A stretch of DNA of 64,000 nt from Gigaspora margarita. Its lineage: Eukaryota > Glomeromycota > Glomeromycetes > Diversisporales > Gigasporaceae. Made by a program: the position numbers and the translations under genes. Below the pieces are notes generated by a model. The model saw only the letters and a list, made by a program, of their open reading frames with translations. It was not told where the DNA came from and made no database searches. The stretch is from assembly GCA_009809945.1 (NCBI GenBank), contig WTPW01000081.1, positions 106,787 to 170,786 on the forward strand, in the 5' to 3' direction. This document shows, one piece after another, positions 36,833 to 48,820 of this stretch (its first letter is position 1; each line of letters begins with the position of its first letter).

Positions 36833-37280
36833 TCACTGAAGAAAAACAAAAAGTTTTTTTTTGTTGGAGCATGGTATATACTTAATGTATAGTAGGATAA
36901 CACAGGAAATGGTTTTTATAAAGATCAACCATTGCCTTGGGAACTCCTTTTTTACATTTGGTATGCAAGCCAAAAGCATCTTTTTACAAGATAACTGCAG
37001 AAGGTCGTGCCCTTGTATAAGAAATTTAGGTAGAGATTGTATTTTTTCTATCAATAAAGGTTCCTGTGATAAAACAATAGAAAGAAAATATGCCTTTCTG
37101 AATACACATTCTTTTAAATTTAACACAAGAATTTGTCTCATCCCTTTAGCTCTTTTGAAATTTCAACAAAGTGGGCTTTTTGGTTTACCTCTCCAAGATC
37201 AGCAATGTTTACTCTGTCCAAATTTGGAATATTGGAATCAAGTCATGAGTAAAGTTCTGGTCCTGCAAAATAAACTATAA
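36833..37280. pseudogene. Degraded coding-like segment, strand uncertain
   Basis: Less AT-rich than its surroundings. The plus strand is open for about 146 codons (from 36840, no ATG near the start), with a cysteine-rich end, QQCLLCPNLEYW. The minus strand has a 103-codon frame from an ATG at 37141 and, just upstream in another frame, a protein-like run including 'NIADLGEVNQKAHFVEISK'. One strand is likely the shadow of the other. The minus reading agrees with the remnant at 37559-37840 and would make this the downstream part of a broken element gene. No domain recognised. Confidence 0.3.
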
Positions 37281-37558
37281 ATGACACATTGAGTATTTTG
37301 AAGAAAAAATTCAAAGAAAATTTTTTCTAGAATGTTCTTTTCGCTATAGTTTTCTTTTTCTTTTTGTTTTTATTTGCCTATCTCTACATTTTATAGGTTA
37401 GAGGTTTTCTAGTCATAGTTTTTTTTACCTATATATAATAATTTGAGTTTAGTTAAAGTAGAGACTACCTTTCTTAGTATTAAATAATTTTCATGATAGT
37501 TTGTCTGTCTGAGTGCCAAGTCTTAATTGACCTGAGGCCCTGTAGGTTTTTTTCTTTA

Positions 37559-37840
37559 TTATAATATATCTTTTTTATTTTTTTTTGGTTGTTCTGTTTT
37601 TCTTTTTATCTCTTTTACTGTTTTGTCCCTTATTACTTTAGTTTTTTCTCCCACTTCCAAGCCTATTTCTCTGAAGAATGCTCTTGTATAGTAGCATGAG
37701 GCTGATTTACTTGTTAGAACTCCCAGAATTTTTATGTAGTAATTTATATTTGGTCTAGTTGTTAGGTTGATAATGTCAATAATGATTATTCTTTGAAAAC
37801 TTATATGTACTTGTTTTAAAGTATAATAAAAACAAAGAGA
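37559..37840 (-). pseudogene. Lysine-rich C-terminal remnant, probably of a transposon gene
   Basis: The minus strand is open for 93 codons between stops, with no start codon at its 5' end. It contains the plausible protein string 'RPNINYYIKILGVLTSKSA', then 'YYTRAFFREIGLEVGEKTK', and ends in a basic lysine-rich tail before TAA. This looks like the end of a larger protein whose N-terminal part has been lost; it is immediately preceded by a stop at 37841-37843. Function not recognised. A host gene exon is the alternative. Confidence 0.4.
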
Positions 37841-37843
37841 TCA

Positions 37844-38174
37844 TATTTGGTAAGTCTCACATAAAAGAAAAATATATATATATCTTAATATATAAATTTT
37901 GATATTAAGTAACTTTTTATTTAGCAATTATTTTTTTATAAAATTTTAAATATAGTTGTATTAAATCTATAGCTAGTTGTTATTAATCTTTTAAAATTAT
38001 AAATTAATATTTTTATACTAGTCTCTACAGATGCTAGCTATTATTTTTAACCTTATAACAAGTTATAGTTTACTAATATTCTTAGATAATACCTGGCTTA
38101 TTTATTTTAACTACCCATATATCTAGTATATATCTTAATCTTTGCTCTTATTAAGGGCTATTTGCATTACTATA
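37844..38174. other. AT-rich spacer
   Basis: Low-complexity 'atatata' and 'ttaat' runs only. Confidence 0.4.
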
Positions 38175-38182
38175 TTAGAACC

Positions 38183-41075
38183 TAGTGATATGGGTCGACC
38201 CCAGCCCAATGGCTGGATTGATGAGTGGGTCGACCCTTAGTCCATACCTTTGTGGGCCAGGCTGGTTGGTAAGAGAAGTGTTAAAATCAATTCTCTTCTA
38301 GGACCCAGGATATCTCTGATATATTTTTTTTAGCAAATTGATTCAAATTTGATCTAAAGTCCAAATTTAAAATTTAGCAAATTGAAGTTAATTTTAAAAA
38401 GGGTCATAATTGAATATTTTGTCAAATTACTAAGATTTTATGCATGTTATATTTTATTTTTAGCAATTTACTCACATTTTGCAAAAATCATTGTAACAAG
38501 TTAAGTAGCACTATAATAATCGATCTGGATATAACAAGTCATTAATAGCTATATAGAGTAAAGTGATAATCAATTATAAAAGTAGTTGTAGCATGTAATT
38601 GGGCTTTAGTATTAATAGCAACTTGGTACTTACCCTGCATATATATTATGATCATTGATCGTAATTGTATGTTGATAAACAAATAATTATATAATGCAAT
38701 TGCGAATTAGTTAGTAATTCGCATAATATTTGTAGTTAATATTATCTCTATGAGTTCTTGGTCAAATTTAATAAAAAATTTTTTATTTGAATTCTATGGA
38801 TTCGTAGAATTAAAATAAAAAAATTTTCATCAGATATCTTTGATGAAAGTTTCTGTAAACAATTTCAATGTAGCTTCTTTGTAATATATTTTATTCCTTT
38901 TTGAAATAACTTACTATTCAGCGATGATTTACAAGAAATTTTACTATGCTAACTAAAAAAAATTTATAACAAAACTTGTAGCGCATATCATAGACTAATA
39001 GAATCTCAAATTTTATGAAATAATATTGAAAAGTTGTGAAGATATTAACATTTTTGTAAATTCAGATGCATATATTTTTACAAGTTTTCCTCTATATTCA
39101 AATGCTTTCAAAAGCACTTTCTCAAAATAATACCTCCAAAACGTAACTAAGTAAGTTGATATAATAGGTATTCGAAAGTCTTAAATTAAATTTCATCAAA
39201 AACGGATTAATATTGACGAAGTTATGATAATTTTTCAATTTGCTTCCAGATTCGAAATTTTCTAAAATTTTCAATTTTGATGAAAACTAACACAGGCTAG
39301 ATTTTCACAAGTTCAAATGAAACAAGTTACTGCGTACTAATAAAATCAATAGAGTATAGGTTAAAATTTTTTTTTCTAAAATTTCAAGTTATTTGGTTAA
39401 ATATTCATTCTATAATAGCTATTTTTTATTTGGCACAGCTTTTTTATAATATACTTTTTAAAAATAGAAGAATCTTTTATCAAAGATATCTCTATGAGTT
39501 CTTGACCAAATTTGATGAAACTTTTTTATTTGAATTTTATATATTTGTAGAATTCAAAGAAAAAAAGTTTTATTGAATTTGGTCAAGAACTCGTAGAGAT
39601 ATCTTTGATAAAAGATTTTTTCTATTTTCAAAAATGTATATTATATGCCAAAATTAAGAGAAATTCGAATATAGTTGCAAATGAAAAATCTAAATGTCTT
39701 TGTCAATATTAATCCGTTTTTAATGAAATTTTAAATGAAGACTCTCAAATACCTATTATATCAACATACTTAGTCACATTTTGGAGGTTTCATTTTGAGA
39801 AAGTGCTTTCAGAATCATTTGAATATAGGAAAAACTTGTGAAAATGTATGTGTCTGAATTTACAAAAATATTAATATCTTCACGAGTTTTTAATATTTTT
39901 TATAAAAATTAAGATTCTATTAAACAATTATATGTTCTAAAAGTTTACTTAGTGCGCAGTAACTTGTTTCATTTGAACTTGTAAAAATCTAGCCTGTGAT
40001 ATGATTTTTCTGTTTTCATCAAAATTAAAAATTTTAGAAAATTTCGAATCTGGAAGCAAATTAAAAATCATCATAACTTCTTTAATATTAATCCGTCTTT
40101 AATGAAATTTTAATTAAAGACTCTCAAATACCTATTAAATCAACTTACTTGGTCATGTTTTGGAGGTTTCATTTTGAGAAAGTGCTTTCAGAAGCATTTG
40201 AATATAGAGGAAAACTTGCAAAAATGAATGCATCCAAATTTACAAAAACATTAATATCTTACCGAGTTTTTAATATTATTTTATAAAATTTGAGACTCTA
40301 TTAGTCTATGTTATGTGCTACAAGTCTTGTTATAAATTTTTTTTAGTTAGCATAGTAAAATTTCTTGTAAATCATCGCTGAACAGTATGTTATTTTGAAA
40401 AAGCAAAAAAACATATTACAACGTAGCTACATTGAAATTGTTTACAAGAACTTTCATCAAAGATATCTCCATGAGTTCTTAACCAAATTTGATAAAAAAT
40501 TTTTTATTTTAATTCTACGAATTCAAATAAAAAAAAATTATTTATCTGATGCTAGATGTTATAATTTAGTTTTTAGCAAATTGCTATTAAATTTATATAT
40601 AATAATTCAACTTTTAGCAAATTCACTTGATTTTAGAAGTAGCAAAAATGTCTAAATTTATACAGATCAGTTATGACCTATATGAGAGATGTCTGGGGTT
40701 CTTCTCTTCTAAAGCATATTTCAGGCTAGGAATTATATGAAAATCTGCTAGTTATTTATAATAATATAAGAGAATTGGCTTATTTAGATGATAAACTGGC
40801 AAATAACGAATATAATCTAAGTACTAGAATGTTCAGAGGCATAGATAATCAACTAACATAAAATACTAACATGATGGTATTTTTCTCAAGAACAAAAAAA
40901 ATAAAAATTAAATAATTTAATATCATTAAAATTTGACAAAAAACCATCTGATAGCTTTTTACATATTTAATATAGATAGAAAAAATAACACTAGCAAAAG
41001 GTCAGCCCAGTTGACTAGCCCAAGCTTTTTTGGAATCAGCCTCAGCCCACAATTGTTCATCAACCCTTATACCTA
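38183..41075. mobile_element. hAT-like element, 2.9 kb, carrying a fold-back insert
   Basis: Ends TAGTGATATGGGTCGACCC and the complement of TAGGTATAAGGGTTGATG, flanked by the exact 8-mer TTAGAACC (38175-38182 and 41076-41083). The outer parts are GC-richer, with 'gggtcgaccc' palindromes. The centre is occupied by 38300-40702; without it the element is about 490 bp. Non-coding. Confidence 0.75.
38300..40702. mobile_element. Long fold-back element, copy 1 (2.4 kb)
   Basis: Ends AGGACCCAGGATATCTCTG and the complement of AGAACCCCAGACATCTCTC, flanked by TCTCTTCT (38292-38299 and 40703-40710). The arms are about 1 kb each and pair almost end to end. Inside the arms is a smaller repeated palindrome around 'atctctatgagttcttgacc'. 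Open frames inside are incidental. A second copy lies at 60778-62961. Confidence 0.8.
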
Positions 41076-41395
41076 TTAGAACCCTTTATTGGTTTTATGC
41101 CAGATGTAATAGATATTTTACAAGCTATTGTAAATATTATAGATTAGTATAGTGAAGCTATAGTAATATATAATGTTATAGCATACATGAAATATTTAAT
41201 ATATTTTTAGTTCCTATACTCATAACATTTTGACTAAAATTTTTATGATGATATAATGGTTAGGAGAGTGTTAAAAATCAGGTAATTTTTTGGGGTAAAA
41301 AAGTTAAAATTATAAATAAGAAACCTGACTATTTATATATTAAGAAAGGGGAAGGGGAGTAGACCTCTGATAAAAAATAATTAGGTAATTAATGA

Positions 41396-41657
41396 TATGG
41401 GCAGCCATCAATAGAAATCAAGCAAATCAACATTTGAAAAAAAATTAATTCCTTAACTCTCACAGCTCATATCTCAATGAATTTTAAAGCTATCTTAATG
41501 ATTTATTATTTAAAAGAAAGCTTAGATCATAAGCTTTCTTTTGAATATTAAATCATTAAGATAGCTTTAAAATTTATTGAGATATGAGCTATGAAAGTTA
41601 AGGAATTAATTTTTTTTAAATGTTGATTTGCTTGATTTCTATTGATAGCTACCTATA
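41396..41657. mobile_element. TATGGGCAGC hairpin, copy A (262 bp)
   Basis: Nearly the whole length is one inverted repeat: TATGGGCAGCCATCAATAG at the left, 'attgatagctacctata' at the right, with 'gaaagctta' at the turn. Copy B is at 50254-50512. Confidence 0.8.
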
Positions 41658-42126
41658 TGGCCTTTATAAAAATTTTTTATTTTTTTATAGCATTGCATTA
41701 TCATAAAAATATTATTAGAAATATTTATAAAAAAGTATTAGAAGCTATAGTATATATCAAGAAAACACTACTACAAGTTCATGAAGTATTAGTATATTCA
41801 GATTAGGGAGCTTTCAGAAATCAGCTGATTTGTGAGTATGTAAGTGGGTTAGCTGAAGTATTAGGTGTAATTCTGGCTAAATTTTCATAATTCCGACCAA
41901 AGTTACAAAATTATTTTTGACCAAAATTATAGATTTATTAATAATATTTTAATAATTAATAACTTTTAATCTACTAAACCAAATTTGATAATTTAACTAC
42001 CTCTTAATGAGAGGATTCTGGCAAGGCCAAAATTATAAAGAAAGTGAGGGGTCCCATTTTATCATGATCTAAATATATAGTATAAATACTAATAGTATTT
42101 TATTAGAATTTTTAATTTTTTCGCAT

Positions 42127-42430
42127 AGGTGATACATCATACTCTATAAGTTCTAGTGTAATATAAAATCAAAACAATAAATAAATTCATTAGTTTAGGG
42201 TTAGAGTAAGGGTTAGTTTAGGGCAAGGGTTAGGTTAGAGTTAGAGTAGTATGTTTTAGTAAAGAGTTTCTAATCCAAAATTTCATAAGAAATTTTTTTT
42301 GTTAGAGCACAAGAGGTAGTTTTATAGGCAAAATTTAGCATTATGTCCAATTTTTGAAAAAATCATAATCACTTCAATCTCACATTACACCTGATTCTGA
42401 ATTCTTATTGGGTGATCAGGAGTAGCGATA
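42127..42430. mobile_element. Telomere-core element, copy with long TTAGGG-like block
   Basis: Core 'ctagtgtaatataaaatcaa' on the left and 'cacattacacctgattctg' on the right. Between them is a degenerate TTAGGGTTAGAGTAAGGGTT run at about 42197-42250. Right cap 'tgatcaggagtagcgata' resembles the caps at 8090. Confidence 0.6.
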
Positions 42431-42561
42431 TATTGCCAAGGCAATAAAAATAATAATTTTTTTTATTATAATGTAATTATAATATTTGAATTTGAATTCT
42501 CAATAACTATTTATTCAAATGGCTAAAATTTTTAATGTAGATAGATATAACAGTAATTTAT

Positions 42562-42713
42562 AGGATATTGGTTATGCAATAATTAATATTATGAAATTTG
42601 TTTTGTCAGAGCAAATGATTGGCTGACACATGCTGCTTAGTGGCATGTTTCAACCAATGATTTGTTCCAACAGAACAAATTTTGTGATATTTATCATTGC
42701 ATGATCCAATATC
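42562..42713. mobile_element. 152-bp hairpin
   Basis: GATATTGGTTATGCAAT and 'attgcatgatccaatatc' ends; the stem continues through 'aaatttgttttgtcagagc' to a short loop near 42638. Confidence 0.7.
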
Positions 42714-42954
42714 AATGTTATCATGCAATTATGATCATGATTTAAAAGTTGTGATTGGCTAACTGAGTTTTAATTTGGGATTGTTGTGATTATGTAATAA
42801 AATAAAAAATTAAGAATAAGAAATTTTTTTATAATTATATGAGTTTGCATAATAACTATATCATATTAGAATTTCAGCTAAATCAGATTAGTAGATTTTG
42901 CAAATTGCTTAAAAACTGTATATAATTTTATTAAATTATTTTAGAGTAAAATTG

Positions 42955-43318
42955 GTTTTTAGCGATCACAAGTAGTCATTACATAGTAAAGTCCAAATTT
43001 TACTATATAAATCGATTATAGTTGCTTAAGTAAATTTATTTGGGTAATCAAAATACATATACTCCAAAATTATTATCCAAATTGGAGAACTTTTTATTAT
43101 TTTACTTTTAATTTTTACATTCATCAAATATTTTTTTTAAAAAAATTTTAATTTTTTTGTCAAATGTAAAAATCAAAAGTCAATAATAAAAAATTCTTCA
43201 ATACTAATAAAATTTTAGAATAAGTGTATTTTGATCTACTAAAAAGCAATTATAATCAATTCACATAGTAATATATTAACTTTACTATGTAGTGACTATT
43301 GTTGATCATGTGGTGGTT
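42955..43318. mobile_element. Palindromic element 'TACATAGTAAAG', copy 1
   Basis: Arms with 'attacatagtaaagtcc' and 'gtaatcaaaatacatata' pair around an AT-only centre near 43137. A relative is at 44970-45335. Confidence 0.65.
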
Positions 43319-43908
43319 TATTTTCAGGTCAAAAACGTTTTTGAGTTTTTTTAAATATTAAAATTTGATTAGTCAATAGTCTTATCACTTGGAAGTATAA
43401 CCTATATAAACCCTAAATATATGATTTACTGCACTTCTCTAAAAATTTATCACAGAATCCTGTAATCAGAATAGATTTGTATTACTATAAAAGTTCTAAT
43501 TAAATAATTATAAACTATTTTAGTAATACAAATTTATTCTAATTTAGGATCTTGTAATTAGATTTTAATGATTTTGGGCTTTCTAGAATCTTCTCATTGA
43601 GAGAATCATTTTGGTAGTTAAATTATCAAATTTTGTCCAGTAGATCAAAAGTTATTTACTACTAAATATTATATCTAACTTTTCAATAATTATAAAATCT
43701 GATTGGCTAATTGGGTATCAGGTGTGGATAGGTGGGGTAGACTCATAGTAAACAAAAATCAGCTGATTTTTGGAAGCTCCTTTATATCTTGTAACTTTGG
43801 TTATTTCAAACTATAGTTCTAACTATTATATTTTGTACTATAGTTTTGAGGTTACAAAGAACTCTAAAATATTTATAGAGTAAGGTTTTACAAAAATTAC
43901 CAAATATA

Positions 43909-44160
43909 GAGGTCATCTAAAGCAAAGCAGAATCACATAACATCTGACAAATCAAATTATCAAATTTTGATAATCTTCAGTAAACAGCCAAAAAAGATAA
44001 GTGAACCCCTTGAAAAATACAAAAACTAGCAGTCTAAACCTACCTTGGTGTGTTAAATAAAAATGTTAGAAAGGCAAGTTTGCTTATATATTACAACTAA
44101 ATTCTATCTAATCCTAATCTATATTAGAAAAATTTTTAATCAAATATTGATCAATAAATA
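43909..44160. mobile_element. TCTAAAGC element, left part only
   Basis: Starts GAGGTCATCTAAAGCAAAG and shares 'agtctaaacct' and the following order with the element at 59872-60152. The right end is missing, possibly displaced by the palindrome at 44164. Confidence 0.45.
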
Positions 44161-44163
44161 ACA

Positions 44164-44713
44164 GTTAATTCGTGATCCATATGCCAAACAGTGAAAATCT
44201 ATAGTAATATATGGGGCAAATCAATTATTGTTTATCAAATTTCTGGAATCTGGCACTGTCAGAGCAATAGCGAATTTTTTTATTAAGCTAACCTTACTTC
44301 TCCACTAATTGAAAGTTGTAGAGTACATTCTTGCGATTCTAATGGTGGTAAAATCATTAAAATTGGACCAGTAGATCACAAGATATCGTTAAAAAACTTT
44401 TCGCGACCATATAGAGTTTCTATGTAAACAATATTATTGTTTACATAGAAACTCTATATGATCGCGAAACGTTTTTTAACGATATCTTGTGATCTAGCGG
44501 TCCAATTTTAATGATTTTACCACCATTCGAATCGCAAGAATGTGCTCTACAACCTTCAATTAGTGGAGAAGTAAGGTTAGCTTAATAAAAAATTCGCTAT
44601 TGCTCTGACAGTGCCAGATTCCAGAAATTTGATAAACAATAATTGATTTACCCCAATTTTACTATATATGGTAATATATGCAGCCCCTGTTTGGTATACG
44701 GATCATGAATTAA
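44164..44713. mobile_element. 550-bp near-perfect palindrome
   Basis: Two arms of about 270 bp meet at 44434 (TATGTAAACAATA and its complement around one T). Over the inner 220 bp per arm only a handful of mismatches are visible; outer parts have small indels. Ends resemble TTAATTCGTGATCC / GGATCATGAATTAA. The arms hold the 'gatctactggtccaatttt' module. No coding capacity. Confidence 0.85.
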
Positions 44714-44785
44714 TTATTTTATATTATTAAATAATATTATATATTAATTAACTTTAAAAATCAATATATATTTATAATTGATATA

Positions 44786-45682
44786 CAGTCACCTCTTTCT
44801 AATCTGAACAAGTCATCCCAAAAGATTTTGTTTGGTATAAAGGAAGGCCAGAATACAAAATTTTTCTTTCTAAACTGAATATTAATAGAAATTTTGTTAT
44901 ATAAAGAGTAACCAATAAAATTAACCTCACATGACCTAAAAATAAACTAGTTCCAAAAATAAGCTACTCTAATAATCAATTATACTCACTACATAGTAAA
45001 GTTATAATTTTACTATGCAAATTGATTATAAGTGCTTAAGTAAACTTATTCTAGAGATCAAAATACATATATTAAAAATTTTATATAAATCAGATAGATA
45101 TTTTTTATTATTTGACTTTTAATTTTTATATTTAACAGAAAAAATTAATTTTTTTTTAAAAAAACATATTTATTGAATGTAAAAATTAAAAGTCAAATAA
45201 TAAAAAATTATTTAATTTATATAAAAATTTCAGAATATATGTATTTTGATCTCTAGAATAAGTTTACTTGAGCAATTATAATCGATTTACATAGTAAAAT
45301 TATATCTTTACTATGTAGCAATTATAATTGATTAACCAAAAATCACTTTATAAACTACTTCTAATTTTTTGTGTTTAAAATCAGCCAAAAAAGATAGCAT
45401 ATTTTTGGGAACATATAGTAATACAATATATTTATTAATTGTTATAAATTTGAAAATTAGCTACCCTATGTTGTGCCTTAAATTTATTCATAATGCAAAA
45501 TAAATTTATTTAAATGAAAAGTTATATGTACTAATTAATTTGTGTTCACATTCAGATTATAAAATTTATTATAAAATTCGGTATATTCAAAGTAAATAAA
45601 TATAAATTATTTGTTCCAAAGGCTTTAATTTGATACATAAAGAGTTTGGTATATAGAGGGCCAGATTAAAAATAGGTGACTA
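44786..45682. mobile_element. TA-flanked TIR element (CAGTCACCTCT), 897 bp
   Basis: Ends CAGTCACCTCTTTCTAATCTG and 'cagattaaaaataggtgacta', with TA on both sides. Same terminal design as 51311-51513. Contains the palindrome at 44970-45335. Pogo/Tc1-like by ends only. Confidence 0.7.
44970..45335. mobile_element. Palindromic element 'TACATAGTAAAG', copy 2
   Basis: Arms from AATCAATTATACTCACTACA to 'gcaattataattgatt', with 'agatcaaaatacatata' in each arm and an AT-only centre near 45158. Confidence 0.65.
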
Positions 45683-46124
45683 TATATTATTTTCTATATA
45701 AATCATTATATATATATAAATTGATTATAATCATAATTATTTGAATTGATATATAATGATTAATTGTTATATAACAAAAAAAGTCCAGATCTTTAACAAT
45801 ATGATAATTATAGTTATATAAATCTTTAACTCTTATTTTTTAGGCTATATCAAAAATCACATAGCCTAGATATTTTTTTTGCAAACTACAATTTACTATT
45901 TAATTTATATATTATAATTTATATTATAGATTATAGATAATCTACTTTTGCTCAAATTTAAAGTTTTTTTAAATTTTATTTATGAAACTGGTACATAAAA
46001 AAAATAGGTATATACTTCATCAAAACAGTACATTGGAAAAAGATTTTGTAGCCAAAACTAGTACAAAAGATAAGTACATCAGCAAATTTTATATATAAAT
46101 ATATATCAATTACTAACTATATGA
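45683..46124. other. AT-rich spacer
   Basis: No gene or supported repeat. Confidence 0.4.
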
Positions 46125-46442
46125 ATATATGGGGCCGTTGCAGTAAAAAGGGCCCAAACTCCTCTAACAATCAAATTTGAGTTCTTTCAAAATTCAGATT
46201 AATCTTGAGGTGGGCTATGCTTTTCAATTACAAATGGAAATTGGTTTGCATAATAAAAAATCAAGATATTTTAAAAAAAAGTCTTTAGAAGGCTTGTATA
46301 TCATGAGATTACCTGATATGATCAACCAATCAAATTGTATAATTTTTGATTGACCCAGATTAGTCTGAAAAAATAAACAAGATTTTCTTAAAATTATATA
46401 TTTCTGAGTTTTGGCCCTTTCTACTGCAATGGCCCCATATAT
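46125..46442. mobile_element. GGGGCCRTTGCAGTA MITE, 318 bp
   Basis: Ends ATATATGGGGCCGTTGCAGT and 'actgcaatggccccatatat', followed inward by 'aagggcc' and 'ggccctt'. Less regular in the middle. Confidence 0.7.
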
Positions 46443-46620
46443 CGATTACACACACCCCTGTCGCAATCTATTGATAGTGATAGTAATCGATATATATCTG
46501 ATATAGACATTAATCGATATATAACCAATATATTGTAGTAATTATAATCAATACATATCTATGATAGTTAATAATCGATATATAATCAATATACAAAATG
46601 CATCTGTAATCAATATAAAA
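46443..46620. repeat. ATCGATATAT-rich low-complexity block
   Basis: Variants of TAATCGATATATAT recur roughly every 40 bp. Similar blocks lie at 48690-48805 and 50033-50100, on both sides of the LINE. Confidence 0.55.
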
Positions 46621-46837
46621 ACAATTAATATTTTGATAACTGACAATAAAAAATATATAATTAAAAAAATTTGATTTAAAAAATTTTTAATTTATTAAAA
46701 AACTTTATATATTTTTACATTACATAATTACTATATAATTCTATAATTACTATATATCAGTAATATAAATTTTTTTTTTATTACATTATATTTTCATCAA
46801 TTCACTGCAAGAACACACCACAAGAACATTGTTGAAT

Positions 46838-47030
46838 TCTACAAGAACGCTGCATAACCACCACAAGAATGTCATCAAATTCTACAAGAACACTGCATAA
46901 CTGCTACAAGAATGTCATCAAATTCTACAAGAACATCGCATAACCACTACAAGAACATCATCAAATTCTACAAGAACGCCACATAACCACTTCAAGAATG
47001 TCATCAAATTTTACAAGAATGCTATTGCTT
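46838..47030. repeat. 43-bp tandem repeat, four full copies
   Basis: Units start at 46838, 46881, 46924 and 46967, each TCTACAAGAAC..GCATAAC..CTACAAGAA..TCATCAAAT. Partial units lie before 46838 and after 47010. Each unit holds two 'acaagaa' words. Confidence 0.9.
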
Positions 47031-47104
47031 CACCACAAGAACGCGTACAATAATACCAAAAGAATGCTATAATTCATGTACAAATACACCATCAATTCAC
47101 AAAA

Positions 47105-48330
47105 CACAAATCTACAAGAAAGTAAGGGTAGTAGAATGAAAAAATAATTGAAAAAATGAAAGAACAAAAAAAACTGGTACTTACCTTCTTGACCAGTTCT
47201 GGTTTCTGAATCTCTATTTCAGGCGCTATTTTATTATTCTAGCTAAACACGAACCTACAAAAAAAATTGTTAGTGAAACAAAAAATAAACTAAAAAATAA
47301 AAAGAACAAACAAAAAAAACTAGTACTTATCTTTTTGTACCAGTTCTGGTTTTCAAATCTTCATTCCCGGTACTATTCCACAAAACATGAACCTGAACAA
47401 AAAAAATCACCAAAAAAATGAAAGAAAAAACTAGTACTTATCTTCTGTACCAGTTCTGGTTCCCAAATCTCCATTCCAGAACCCCAGCTAAACACGAACC
47501 TACAAGAAAGAAAAGGGTAGTAAAATGAAAAAATAACTGAAAAAAAACAAAAGAATAAAAACAAGAGCTGGTACTTATCTTTCTGTACCAGTTCTATTCC
47601 TAATCCTCATTCCTAACACTATTCTGGTACCCCAGGCAAAAACATAACCTACAAAAAAGAAAAGGGTGGTAGAATGAAAAAATAGCTGAAAAACGAATGA
47701 ACGAAAAACAAAAACTGGTACTTATCTTTTTGTACCAGTTTTCGGTTCCTGAATCTCCATTCCCAATGCTATTTCTGTATTCTAGTAAAACAGATCTACA
47801 AGAAAGAAAAGCTTAGTAGAACAAAAAAATAACTAAAAAAATGAAAAAAAACAAAAAAGCAAGAACTGGTACTTATCTTTTTGTACTAGTTCCGTTTCCC
47901 AAATCTTCATTCTGGCACCATTTTCAGTACACCATTAAAACACAAATATATAAAAAGAAAATGTTAGCAAAAGAAAAAAATCACCAAAGAAACAAAAGAG
48001 CAAATGGTACTTATCTTTTTGTACTTCCTGAATCTCCATTCCTGGCATCATTTTCAGTATACCAGCAAAGCACGAACCTACAAGAAGAAAAGACTAGCAA
48101 TAAGAAAAAAATCAATGAAGAAAAACAGAGCAAACTGGTACTTATCTTTTTGGTTTCCGAATCTCCATCCTAGTGCCATTTTCAGTACACGAACTTACAA
48201 AAAAAAAGTTAGTAAAACTAAAAGAAAACTAAAGAAAAACAACTAGAATTATTACTTACCTTTTATATTAGTTTCAGCTTCTACTGTAGATTTCCATTAC
48301 TGGCGTCGCTTTAATACACTAGCTAAGCAT
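47105..48330 (-). repeat. Left array of 110-150 bp monomers, nine copies
   Basis: The word GGTACTTATCTTTTTGTACC (variants) marks copies near 47176, 47322, 47433, 47570, 47717, 47868, 48006, 48137 and 48251. Read on the minus strand, each monomer is a purine-rich segment ending 'accagaactggtac', then 'ataagt' or 'gtaagt', then a T-rich tract ending 'ttcttgtag'. The same monomer, more diverged, is in the opposite orientation at 50150-51741. Confidence 0.8.
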
Positions 48331-48379
48331 GAAAGAAAAAGATTAGAATACAAATAGAAAAAAGAAATATTTGTAAACA

Positions 48380-48640
48380 CGAGTTGACATACCTAAATTA
48401 AAACAAAAAAAAAATATAAAACAAAATAATTCAAAAATAAAAAAATAAATATAAAACAAAATAATACAAAAAAAAAAATAAATATAAAATGAAATAATTA
48501 CAAAAAAAAAAATAATTAATAAATAAAATAAAATAAATTGAAAAAATTGAAAAAAAATATAAAATCAAAATAAAAAAAAAGTTAAAATAGAAAAATATAG
48601 ATTGAGGATCAAAATAAAAAAAAGATCAAAAAAACCAGAT
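48380..48640. repeat. A-rich low-complexity run
   Basis: Imperfect repeats of AAAAATAAATATAAAACAAA. No coding signal. Confidence 0.7.
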
Positions 48641-48805
48641 CTGGTAATATGAGATACATCAGATCACAAGAAAGTGAGATTAATATCCATTAATTGCTTT
48701 AGTATCGCTATATATCAGTTTTAATAAATACAATAAAAATCGATTAATAGGTATATAGCGATTTATATTTATTTATACTATATATCAATTATAGATATAT
48801 ATCGA

Positions 48806-48820
48806 TATATAACTAATTTA
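48806..48820. repeat. LINE target-site duplication, 3' side
   Basis: TATATAACTAATTTA, identical to 50018-50032. It directly adjoins the poly-T (poly-A on the minus strand) of the LINE. Confidence 0.85.

Larger units (their letters stand above)
41806..43780. mobile_element. AATCAGCTGATTT TIR element, 2 kb, with nested hairpins
   Basis: Ends GGAGCTTTCAGAAATCAGC and the complement near 43756-43780 (AATCAGCTGATTTTTGGAAG). Contains 42127-42430, 42562-42713 and 42955-43318. Subterminal copies of 'taacttttgatctactgg'-like sequence face each other at 41961-42000 and 43613-43660. Confidence 0.65.

Noticed and set aside
36861..37280. 139-codon plus-strand frame as an intact gene
   Set aside because: Starts at TTG, no domain, and the opposite strand also looks protein-like; kept only as an ambiguous remnant.
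40395..40655. 86-codon plus-strand frame
   Set aside because: Lies in the arm of the long fold-back; the equivalent arm is interrupted.
47841..48246. Two overlapping plus-strand frames with repeated peptides
   Set aside because: Products of the monomer array in two frames; repeats, not protein evidence.
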